Assembly: GCF_031851795.1 (NCBI RefSeq)
Contig: NZ_CP134696.1
Coordinates: 2,403,001-2,467,000, forward strand
Source: Pontibacter sp. G13
GTDB lineage: Bacteria; Bacteroidota; Bacteroidia; J057
Length of the DNA: 64,000 nucleotides
Reading direction: 5' to 3'
Part shown: piece after piece, positions 19,269-26,845 of the stretch
Numbering within the stretch: position 1 is the first letter of the stretch
Layout of the letters: each line of letters starts with the position of its first letter
Notes under the pieces: model-generated
Database searches by the model: none
Seen by the model: the letters and a program-made list of their open reading frames with translations, nothing else
What the model was told of the DNA's origin: nothing
Position numbers and translations under genes: made by a program

Positions 19269-19580
19269 AATGCATGTCGGTCCAGGCTGGGATAACCGTA
19301 TCCCATTCCGGAAATTTTGCCCAAAATTCGCAAAAGTATCGGCCTTTTCCAATCGCGTTCCAAGGTTTCAAATGTGCGGAAAACGTGGCGAAACCTACCC
19401 GGATTTCAGCAACAAACCTCAGAAAGCATAGGCAGTTCCTTTATAACCAAGCATGATCGAAGGGATGGCGAGGATTTCTTGATAGGATTTGATTTACGAG
19501 GAATAAATAGGCGAACGCTCCGTATGTAAAAAATGAGAGCTGAGCCCAAGACCCAACTCTCTGAAACGCTATTTCCCCGA
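19269..19580. other. Intergenic region
   Basis: About 310 non-coding bases between the cupin gene and argS, both on the minus strand. I see no convincing hairpin, repeat or small gene. Confidence 0.5.
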
Positions 19581-20027
19581 CTATTTCCGCTCTGTGGCGA
19601 AAGCGTCTAATGGTTCTTCAAAGGCAATAAACAGGGTACAAGGTTTTCCATCCTTGCAAGTGGCAACATGTGATTTTTTGGCTGGGCCATATGCGTACGT
19701 TCCTTCTTTCATGATCTGGGTTTGCTCCCCTTCATAGGTGACATGAAGCTCGCCGGATAGCAAGATCATCCGCTCAGCAGAATGATGCCAGTGGTCTGGG
19801 ATATTGGCTCCCCCCGGTACCTGAAAAAGAATATCCACATTGGGTTTGGCTGGATCACCGTGAAGGACAGCAATCTTACATCCATCAGGCATGAAATCAG
19901 GACAGGGTCCCCACTCAAGTTCTTCGCTTTGGTAGCTATCGACAGCGGTGGACATTTCTGGAGCTTGGGCCTGCATTACATTCGCAGACGCAAGTGCCAA
20001 GAGCAAGATTAGGCAATATTTGTCCAT
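19581..20027 (-). CDS. Secreted cupin-domain protein
   Basis: A 148-residue protein with a signal peptide (about 1-21, ANVMQAQ) and one cupin fold. The metal-binding pattern is recognisable: HWHHSAER (His-x-His with a following Glu) in the first cupin motif, and a later His in PAKKSHVATC in the second. Cysteines near 42, 50, 124 and 130 could form disulfides in the periplasm. It resembles the small cupins of the ChrR/DUF4437 kind, which bind Zn or Mn; a substrate cannot be named. It is monocistronic, with about 240 bases to the upstream FkbM gene on the same strand. Confidence 0.8.
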   Translation of the reverse strand: MDKYCLILLLALASANVMQAQAPEMSTAVDSYQSEELEWGPCPDFMPDGCKIAVLHGDPAKPNVDILFQVPGGANIPDHWHHSAERMILLSGELHVTYEGEQTQIMKEGTYAYGPAKKSHVATCKDGKPCTLFIAFEEPLDAFATERK

Positions 20028-20202
20028 AAGTGTAGATGATTATTTGTACGATTTTCAAATAATCCTACTATTACCCAAGACCATTTAGACGAAAGTCCAA
20101 GATCTAAAACGTCGAATCGTCATACGAACAGCGTTGAACTCCTTTCTGGGTGAGTCGGGATCATTGATTATTTACCAGAGAGGTTAGCCCAATTCAACCT
20201 GG

Positions 20203-20241
20203 ATAAAAAAAGCCCTCTATTGGCTGAACCCAATAGAGAGC
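20203..20241 (-). terminator. Terminator of the FkbM methyltransferase gene
   Basis: Twelve-base near-perfect stem GCTCTCTATTGG / CCAATAGAGGGC with a T-run of seven on the minus strand, 26 bases after the stop. Confidence 0.9.
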
Positions 20242-20266
20242 TGTATTATTTTTCAATGGACTGTTC

Positions 20267-20983
20267 TTACCAATCCTTCGCTGGAATCTGCTCGAATGAC
20301 TCTAGCTCAATGCGATTTTCGGCAGCCAAGGATTCGTGAATGTAAAAAGAATCAAATTTGAAATTCTTCACGAACACGTATCCATTGTCGAATAAGGTTT
20401 GATTGACTACCGGAGTGGGGCGCTCGATGGTGATGCACTTGAACTGGTATGCATCGAAATCGAAGCTCCGAATGATGCGCTCTTCACTCCCCTCGACATC
20501 TAAGGAAAAATAATCGATCACTTTGGGAGCATTGTGGGCATCCAACACATCCTTGAGTACCTTGGCAGTCATGGTCAAGGTCGTGGCTTGTGTGAGTTCT
20601 TCGGCCCGAACTTGATTGTTGTTGTCAGTATCCGAAGCCACAATTCCGCCCAATTGACCATTGTCGATCCGGAAGGTTACTTCCTCTGGCTGATCGCTGA
20701 TCACGGCATTATCGAAAAAACACTTACGATTGGCTTGAAGTGCTTCGAAAAAAGCGGGATTCGGCTCAATACAAATCCCCTTCCAGCCGAACATTTTTTC
20801 CAATGCAAAGGAATTGCTGTGAAGGACTCCGTCGGCAGCAGCCAAGTCAAGGAAAAAACCATTTCGCTTAAAGGGAAGCGCAGTGAAAATGACCCATTTG
20901 TCTTGGCCTTTCTGACTTTTGAAAGGGCTGAACTTTTGTTCGAGCTGCCTTCTCTGTTTTTTGCTGATCAGCTGAAATCTCAT
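20267..20983 (-). CDS. FkbM-family methyltransferase
   Basis: A 238-residue SAM-dependent methyltransferase of the FkbM family. Motif I is present as FLDLAAADGVLHSN (about 41-54), followed by the acidic strand end CIEPNPAFFEAL (about 71-82) and the post-I block DYFSLDVEGSEERII (about 158-172), which is the family's LDVEGxE hallmark. The N-terminus is basic with no signal peptide, so it is cytosolic. FkbM enzymes O-methylate sugars or lipids; the substrate here is unknown. No glycan biosynthesis genes lie next to it. Confidence 0.9.
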   Translation of the reverse strand: MRFQLISKKQRRQLEQKFSPFKSQKGQDKWVIFTALPFKRNGFFLDLAAADGVLHSNSFALEKMFGWKGICIEPNPAFFEALQANRKCFFDNAVISDQPEEVTFRIDNGQLGGIVASDTDNNNQVRAEELTQATTLTMTAKVLKDVLDAHNAPKVIDYFSLDVEGSEERIIRSFDFDAYQFKCITIERPTPVVNQTLFDNGYVFVKNFKFDSFYIHESLAAENRIELESFEQIPAKDW

Positions 20984-21341
20984 GGATTTATGAAAATTTG
21001 GGTAAACGCTGAGAGTCTAGACAATGCATGCAACCAATCCAGTCCGGACGCATACTTCCTTCTTCTGCTGGTTTCCCATGGGATTTTCCGATTCCTCATG
21101 GAGACTTCTGTCCGGATTGTGTCTGATCAAACTAGGGATCTATCCGAATAATTCCAACAACAAAAACAACCAATATACCACAAATGGGACATTTCGAGCA
21201 ACTAATCCAAAATACCTGATATTATATTTTACGCAATAGATTGTTCAATACTCATACTCATCAAGTCTGGCATAATCAAAAAGTCCGACCAACTCATTGA
21301 AACGAGCTAATCGGACCTGACTGACAGAGGATTGCCTAACA
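20984..21341. other. Intergenic region
   Basis: Spacer between azoR and the FkbM gene, both on the minus strand. It contains the azoR terminator (21277-21317); the remaining 290 bases show no further gene or repeat. Confidence 0.5.
21277..21317 (-). terminator. Terminator of azoR
   Basis: GGTCCGA / TCGGACT outer stem with a partly paired interior, followed by TTTTTGAT on the minus strand. The stem is interrupted, so efficiency is uncertain. Confidence 0.6.
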
Positions 21342-21971
21342 TTATGCATTTACACCTGAGGCAAGGGCAGCGGCATCTTGTTTGGCTTTTTCCAGCAAAC
21401 TAGCCGCCAGATTGGGATCCATGTCTGTGGGTTGACAATGAAGCAAGGTGATGTCGTAAATCCCAATGAACCCAAAAATCGACCGGAGGTAATTCTCCTG
21501 AAAATCATACTGATGAAAGGGTGATTGTTCGCTATAGTCTCCCCCTCTTGCAGTAAAAATGTACATCTTCTTTCCCTTCACAAGACCTTCTATTCCATCA
21601 GGAACATACTGGAAACTGATGCCAGCCTGAATGATGACGTCAATGTAGTGCTTGAGGCGGTAAGGAATCGTGAAATTCCACATGGGGCAAGAAATCACAT
21701 AAGCATCATACGTCAAGAAGTCATGGGCCATCTGACTGATTCCCTCCCAAGAGGCAAGCATCCGTTCATCCACGGGTTGCTGCGCCATGAATGCATATTT
21801 GGCATCAACAGCGCCACCGAGTACCTCGGGAAGGTCGGTTTCAAACAAATCCAATTCGGAGATTTCTGCCTGAGGATGCTGATCTTTTAGGGCGTCTAAA
21901 AAAGATTGACCAATCTGGCGAGTGCGGGAAGCCTGCCCACGGGGAGAGGCAATGATGTGTAATACTTTCAC
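21342..21971 (-). CDS. azoR: FMN-dependent NADH-azoreductase
   Basis: A 209-residue flavodoxin-fold quinone/azo reductase (AzoR type), which transfers two electrons from NAD(P)H to quinones or azo compounds through FMN. The phosphate-binding loop is SPRGQASRT (about 9-17), the substrate-side loop is CPMWNFTIPYRLKHYID (about 95-111), and TARGGDYS (about 139-146) contacts the flavin. The start codon appears to be GTG at 21971. It is cytosolic and monocistronic with its own terminator. No regulator lies next to it. Confidence 0.92.
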   Translation of the reverse strand: MKVLHIIASPRGQASRTRQIGQSFLDALKDQHPQAEISELDLFETDLPEVLGGAVDAKYAFMAQQPVDERMLASWEGISQMAHDFLTYDAYVISCPMWNFTIPYRLKHYIDVIIQAGISFQYVPDGIEGLVKGKKMYIFTARGGDYSEQSPFHQYDFQENYLRSIFGFIGIYDITLLHCQPTDMDPNLAASLLEKAKQDAAALASGVNA

Positions 21972-22212
21972 AGGAGTAATGGTTATTGCAAGAAATTACG
22001 CAAACAGATATTATCAATATCTTGTTATCATATACAAAATACAATTCAAGTATACTTATCCAAAACTTTCTTATGAATTCGGAAAAAAATACATCTAGGA
22101 ATTTACAGAAAACGGCCTTAGCAGTCCGAAATGGCGCTTTATTCAGCCTATCAAACAATACGATTTTTCTGCCGATTTTTCCCAAAAAAGGTAAAATCAA
22201 GAGAGTAAACCA

Positions 22213-23013
22213 TCATTGGGCTTCCAATTCCGATAATCGTTCGATCAGGAGTTCCCTGCTCGCGCGAGATAAGGCGTGCTCTCCCAAGTCTGGAATCTCC
22301 TGCTCCAATTCCCGCATCTCATGGAGAAAAGTCATGGTAAGCTGAGTCTCTTCCAGACCACCCGATTGATGGAGATGCGTTTTGGCCGATGCAGAAAGGT
22401 AGTCGTCGATTTCCGAGGCCTTCAATTCGTAAGTCAGGTTTTTCAGGCGAATGCAAAGGGATTCATGCGTCCGCTCATAAAACGTATGGAGACGGTGCTT
22501 GGCATCCAAGGTTTCCGCTAGCTCCTGACGGCGAGCTTGATGCCGCTCACGTCCAGCGTCCAGCAGCAGCGGATCAGCCAACATCTCGTCCAATTGAGCC
22601 AAGTATCCCTGACCTGAAGCCATCTGTTGCTCCAATTCGATCTGCTTAGCTTCCACTTGATCGATTTCAGCGGCGAGCAGCTGAGCTGCCTGCTCTTGCT
22701 TGTGTTTGGGGGAAGTCAAAAATGCTCGCTGGGCCTGCTTCCAGATATCGAAGGCGGATTGAATTTGGAAGGATTGACGAATTTGACGACCCAAGATCCA
22801 TCCCAATCCCAACAAACTGATTCCTGCCCATAGGCGAATCATTCCATCTCCCGGATCACCAATCCATTCGAACGCCCATGCGCCAATGGGGAGTAATCCT
22901 CCCACCATCCAAATGCTTACAAGCGCCCAAAATAACGAAGAAGGTTTCTTCCGAAAAGAATCTGCAATCTCAGCTCGCTTGATGGAATCAGATAGGTGGT
23001 AATCGTGAAGCAT
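22213..23013 (-). CDS. Coiled-coil membrane protein, tandem paralogue 1 (most divergent)
   Basis: A 266-residue protein, fourth in transcription order of a tandem set of four homologues. The start is the ATG at 23013 (MLHDYHLSD), matched to the KNDFHLSD opening of paralogue 3; eight codons upstream begin with GTG. Two hydrophobic helices (about 27-48 and 57-75) are followed by a long predicted coiled coil (about 90-205), rich in Q, E and L. The C-terminal box TMTFLHEMRELEQEIPDL...SRASRELLIERLSELEAQ is shared in weaker form with its neighbours. No signal peptide or catalytic motif. Function unknown. Confidence 0.75.
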   Translation of the reverse strand: MLHDYHLSDSIKRAEIADSFRKKPSSLFWALVSIWMVGGLLPIGAWAFEWIGDPGDGMIRLWAGISLLGLGWILGRQIRQSFQIQSAFDIWKQAQRAFLTSPKHKQEQAAQLLAAEIDQVEAKQIELEQQMASGQGYLAQLDEMLADPLLLDAGRERHQARRQELAETLDAKHRLHTFYERTHESLCIRLKNLTYELKASEIDDYLSASAKTHLHQSGGLEETQLTMTFLHEMRELEQEIPDLGEHALSRASRELLIERLSELEAQ

Positions 23014-23174
23014 CGTCAGGGGATTTTTCTGCTGCACAACATAATAGGATTCGCCGTCTCAAACAATAGCATGCGACGAATTTTCAAAATTTCCACAAAT
23101 ACCACCATCCATCACATGAACCTCCATACAGGCGCTCAGCCCACCTCTTGAAAAGGACGTAAATCCACCTTATT

Positions 23175-23987
23175 TCAACCTCTAAAGTGCTCAGACCGCA
23201 ATTCTGCCAAACGATCCGCCAACAACCTGCGACTTTCCCGTGAAATCGACTGGCTGTTCATATCGGGGATATCATGCTCCAGACTGCGCATCTCATGCAG
23301 GAAGGTCAGCGAAATGTGCGCGTCTTCCACTTCGCCGGAGTAGGTCAAGGTATTTTCAGAGGAACCCTCTATATAGTCCTCTACTTGAGCCAGTTCTATT
23401 TGATACTGAAGATTTTTGATCTGCTTGGAAAGCACATCGATGGAGTCACGATAAAAGCTAAGCAAGGCTTTTTTGACAGAGATAGTCTCGCCCAATTCTT
23501 CCTCATTGGAGCGAGAGGAAGCTTCCAGTGAATCGTCTAGATCAGGATCTGCAAGCATGACCTGCAGCTTCTCCATGAATGTCTCGGAGGTGAAGATTTG
23601 CTTTTGTAATCGGGTCGCCTTCTCCTCAATCTCTTCAATCTGGCCTTGAAGTTGACTGATTTTCAGATGATTTTGATACATCAACGTTTCTTCCATCTGG
23701 GCTTTCTTTTCCTTCCATTCGGCAAACGTTTCCTCAATCTTCAACTTGGCTTTCATTTCGACCCAAGCCCTGATCCCCAACAAACCGCCAAACCAAATTC
23801 CCAGTCCAAATACCAACCCAACAAAGGAATTCATGAAGAGAAAACAGCCAGCACCTGCAATGACGAAGACCGCCTGCAAATTCATCGAGCTAGATGCATA
23901 GGTGCTCCAGAGACTTCCCTTGATGGCGAAATCTTTTTCGAGCTTCGCCAACTTCTCTTCTTCAGTCAAAAAATAATCGTAATTCAT
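23175..23987 (-). CDS. Coiled-coil membrane protein, tandem paralogue 2
   Basis: A 270-residue member of the same set: N-terminal DYFLTEEEKLAKLEKDF segment, two adjacent hydrophobic helices (about 35-75, AVFVIAGAGCFLFM and GLVFGLGIWFGGLLG), coiled coil (about 85-220). The C-terminal box HISLTFLHEMRSLEHDIPDM runs on into SISRESRRLLADRLAELRSEHF. The last 153 coding bases are nearly identical to those of paralogue 3 (about 96% by eye), while the upstream parts differ widely. With a short N-terminal tail and two helices, the coiled coil most likely lies in the cytosol. It is separated from paralogue 1 by about 160 bases and from paralogue 3 by about 90. Confidence 0.75.
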   Translation of the reverse strand: MNYDYFLTEEEKLAKLEKDFAIKGSLWSTYASSSMNLQAVFVIAGAGCFLFMNSFVGLVFGLGIWFGGLLGIRAWVEMKAKLKIEETFAEWKEKKAQMEETLMYQNHLKISQLQGQIEEIEEKATRLQKQIFTSETFMEKLQVMLADPDLDDSLEASSRSNEEELGETISVKKALLSFYRDSIDVLSKQIKNLQYQIELAQVEDYIEGSSENTLTYSGEVEDAHISLTFLHEMRSLEHDIPDMNSQSISRESRRLLADRLAELRSEHFRG

Positions 23988-24079
23988 GTTATGCTAGGTA
24001 CAAGGATATTTTACTCAAAAGCAGTTAAATGATTTCCCCTGCGAATGGAATACAATCTGTCCAAGGGATTTTAGTGAAA

Positions 24080-24889
24080 TCACTCACTAAAGTGCTCAGA
24101 CCGCAATTCCGCCAAACGATCCGCCAACAACCTGCGACTTTCCCGTGAAATCGACTGGCTGTTCATGTCAGGGATATCGTGCTCCAAGCTGCGCATCTCA
24201 TGCAGGAAGGTCAGCGAAATGTGCGCGTCTTCCACTTCGCCAGTATCGCCAAAGTGATCCTGAGAAGTCCCCTCGATGAATTGGTCCACCTTTTCCAGTT
24301 CGATCTGAAATTGGAGATTTTTGATTTGACGGTTCAATACACTAATCGCGTCTTGATAAAAAGCCATCAGGTCCTGTTTCACCCGAAGCGTATCTTCCAA
24401 GTCTTCTTTCCGCTCCTGGGTAGACTCTTTGAGGGAATCCAAGAGATCAGGGTCCTTGAGAATTCGCCGGACTTTGCTTAGGTAATTCTGTGTTTGGGAG
24501 ATTTGAGTCTGCAGATCCGTCGCCTTTTGACTGATCTCGCTCATTTGGGATTGGACCTCCCGGATCTTGGTGGAATTTTGGTAGGACAAGGAGTTATTGG
24601 CCTTCCACTGTGCCTTTTTCCATTCACGAAACTCCGTGTCTATGTCGGAATTTTTATTGTCCTGTTTCCAGGTTCTCCAAAAGTATGGGATCGCAATGGC
24701 TACGATCAGGCAAAGTAAAAAGCCAATGCGATTTCCCTTGACATAGAGCAATGTGAGGCCTCCTGTCAATACCAAAAGAGCTATCGCGATGATGTTCCCA
24801 GCGTTGGCAAATACATTCCCATATTTACGTTCAAGCTGAGCGCGTTTTTCCTGGTCGCTCAGGTGAAAGTCGTTTTTCATCGTTTTCAT
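24080..24889 (-). CDS. Coiled-coil membrane protein, tandem paralogue 3
   Basis: A 269-residue homologue with the opening NDFHLSDQEKRAQLERKYG and two helices (about 30-48, IIAIALLVLTGGLTLLYV; and 53-70, GFLLCLIVAIAIPYFW). A long coiled coil follows, with repeated QxxI/LxxLQxQI units (TDLQTQISQTQNYL, NRQIKNLQFQIEL). The C-terminal box is nearly identical to that of paralogue 2. An alternative ATG three codons in (24880) would match paralogue 4's MKNNFQLSD. No enzyme motif. Its position in the middle of the array and the shared 3' end suggest recent sequence exchange with paralogue 2. Confidence 0.75.
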   Translation of the reverse strand: MKTMKNDFHLSDQEKRAQLERKYGNVFANAGNIIAIALLVLTGGLTLLYVKGNRIGFLLCLIVAIAIPYFWRTWKQDNKNSDIDTEFREWKKAQWKANNSLSYQNSTKIREVQSQMSEISQKATDLQTQISQTQNYLSKVRRILKDPDLLDSLKESTQERKEDLEDTLRVKQDLMAFYQDAISVLNRQIKNLQFQIELEKVDQFIEGTSQDHFGDTGEVEDAHISLTFLHEMRSLEHDIPDMNSQSISRESRRLLADRLAELRSEHFSE

Positions 24890-24929
24890 TCGTGAATATT
24901 TCTTAGCGGTTTGCCGATCCTTGATCTAC

Positions 24930-25718
24930 CTAAAAATGCTCTGAACGCAATTCCGCCAAGCGATCCGCCAATAACCGGCGGCTTTCCCGTGAGATCGCCT
25001 GACTGTTCAGGTCCGGAATATCATGCTCCAGACTGCGCATTTCATGCAAGAAGGATAAGGAAATGTGCACGTCTTCGATTTCTCCGGATTCGTGGAAATT
25101 AGATTGAGAGGAGCCTTCGAGGAAATCATCCACTTCCTCCATCTTGATTTGGAACTGCAGGTTGGTGATTTGTGTATTCAGCTTTACATTCACTTGATCG
25201 TAAAAATCCAGTAAATCCCGTTTGATCCTCAAGGTTTCGGCTAGCTCCTTTTTCCGCCGGAGGTTTCCAGCTCGCAAAGCATCCATCAGATCTGGGTGCT
25301 TTAGGATTTCATCAATTTCCGCCAGGTACGTTTTTACTTGATCAATTTGATTTTTCAGGGTCGTCGCCTTGCCATTCAACGCTTCCTGTTCTTGATTGAG
25401 TTGGTCAATCTTCTGCTGATTCTGATATTCGGTTGATTCAAAGAGTTCGCGCTGAGCGGCCTTCCATTCGGAGAACTCCCCTTGAACAAATATATTTCGT
25501 TTTCGGATATTCCTCCTAACCAGCATATAACTTCCTGCTATCCCCATGACTAATACCAATATCCCTGACACAGTCCATAAATTTACAATGAAGACAGAAA
25601 GGCACATTCCAATGACCCCGGCAATAATGGAAAACAAATATAAATCATTCTCAATATCATACTGACCTTTAAGGGAATCAATCTTGTCCTGATCGGATAG
25701 CTGAAAATTGTTTTTCAT
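24930..25718 (-). CDS. Coiled-coil membrane protein, tandem paralogue 4 (first in the array)
   Basis: A 262-residue homologue and the promoter-proximal gene of the array. It opens with MKNNFQLSDQDKIDSLKGQY, then two hydrophobic helices (about 27-46, LFSIIAGVIGMCLSVFIV, and 49-66), a basic RRNIRKRN turn, the coiled coil (about 75-215) and the box HISLSFLHEMRSLEHDIPDL with SRESRRLLADRLAELRSEHF at the very end. Its 3' end matches those of paralogues 2 and 3 less closely than they match each other. The gap to paralogue 3 is 40 bases, so the set is probably at least partly co-transcribed. Confidence 0.75.
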   Translation of the reverse strand: MKNNFQLSDQDKIDSLKGQYDIENDLYLFSIIAGVIGMCLSVFIVNLWTVSGILVLVMGIAGSYMLVRRNIRKRNIFVQGEFSEWKAAQRELFESTEYQNQQKIDQLNQEQEALNGKATTLKNQIDQVKTYLAEIDEILKHPDLMDALRAGNLRRKKELAETLRIKRDLLDFYDQVNVKLNTQITNLQFQIKMEEVDDFLEGSSQSNFHESGEIEDVHISLSFLHEMRSLEHDIPDLNSQAISRESRRLLADRLAELRSEHF

Positions 25719-25804
25719 GTAATGTTGCGAATTTTCTAAAACTCAACATAACACGACCTTTAGTTTTAATCAAATGTTGGGAAGAAAGGATGACAAAAAA
25801 GACG

Positions 25805-25850
25805 TTAAAAAGAAAATCGGGCATTTCCATGATATAGAAATGCCCGATTC
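25805..25850 (-). terminator. Terminator downstream of the haem locus
   Basis: Perfect twelve-base stem ATCGGGCATTTC / GAAATGCCCGAT with a nine-base loop and a TTTTCTTTTT tract on the minus strand, about 22 bases after the HmuY lipoprotein stop. Confidence 0.92.
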
Positions 25851-25870
25851 AGTGGAAGATATGTGAAATA

Positions 25871-26845
25871 TTATAATGCTTGCACTTCAAATTTAGGAGC
25901 GCCTTTCTGACCTTCCTCATTGTAGAAATCCACAAATCTCAGCTTGAATAAGCGCCCTTCTGTGTCCCGGATGATGTATTGCTGCTCAGAGAAGACGATG
26001 TAGCCCGCCAAGTCAAAACTGTATTCCTTCCAGTCATAGCCGATTACATCCCTAGCCTTGGAGAATTCCGCCCTTTCCGCATCTGCTCTGGAGATCGATT
26101 CGAAGGGAAAATCATCCATTCTGGCTACTTCGACGCCATTGGGATTGAGCAGAATCCCCGTCACCAAGTATGGGGTAATCGGCGTGGTATGGGTGAAGAG
26201 GTGCGTATACGAGGTGAAAACGAAATCCCAATCCTCCTTAGCAGGTTCGTAGGGCGTAGCACTCAACGATTCGAAGGAAAACGCCACAAAATTGACGGAT
26301 GGGTCTTTGGCGATGAAACAAGTGGTATCCCCTGCATTGTTCAAAGCCGCCGTACGAATGCGATAACCAGATTCATCCACGGACAGGATTTGTACTTTCC
26401 TCAATCCTATTGGAAGCCCCTGAAGCGTAAACCCGCGATCCACGATGTAGACCGGATTTCCAGCCTGATACTGTCCAAATGCCGTGCTATCCAAATGGCC
26501 GCTGGAAGCATCGTATCGCCAAGCGTCCCCTTCAACTTGGGTCAGCTCTTCAAATGCTTGCCCATCAAAACGAGCCACTTTGCCAGAGAGGCTGCTATTC
26601 AGAATCACGTGCCACCCCGAATCGCTCGCCTCAAACCCGAGATCCCAGTCGTGTTTCAAGTTGATGGCAACAGGCTGATTTGTCCCCAAATCGAAGAATG
26701 CCTGATAGCGATAGTCAGATCCAAGTTCCACCTGTCCGATGACCAGTTCGCCGGGATCATACGGTTCGACAGGCAGTTCTTCCAATTCGCAGCCCAACAT
26801 GGAGATTGCCAGGCCTAGCATGTACAGCAGGTTCAACCGATTCAT
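25871..26845 (-). CDS. HmuY-family haem-binding lipoprotein
   Basis: A 324-residue lipoprotein: signal peptide with lipobox MLGC (Cys19), then two HmuY-like halves. The family pattern of W-D-bearing strands is seen three times: HDWDLGFEAS (about 65), EDWDFVFTSY (about 205) and IGYDWKEYSFD (about 270). HmuY proteins capture haem at the surface and pass it to a TonB receptor. Its ATG overlaps the stop of the upstream TonB receptor by four bases (ATGA), so the two are translationally coupled. It is homologous in layout to the T9SS-exported protein at 30.5-31.7 kb. Haem-ligating residues cannot be assigned without alignment. Confidence 0.88.
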   Translation of the reverse strand: MNRLNLLYMLGLAISMLGCELEELPVEPYDPGELVIGQVELGSDYRYQAFFDLGTNQPVAINLKHDWDLGFEASDSGWHVILNSSLSGKVARFDGQAFEELTQVEGDAWRYDASSGHLDSTAFGQYQAGNPVYIVDRGFTLQGLPIGLRKVQILSVDESGYRIRTAALNNAGDTTCFIAKDPSVNFVAFSFESLSATPYEPAKEDWDFVFTSYTHLFTHTTPITPYLVTGILLNPNGVEVARMDDFPFESISRADAERAEFSKARDVIGYDWKEYSFDLAGYIVFSEQQYIIRDTEGRLFKLRFVDFYNEEGQKGAPKFEVQAL

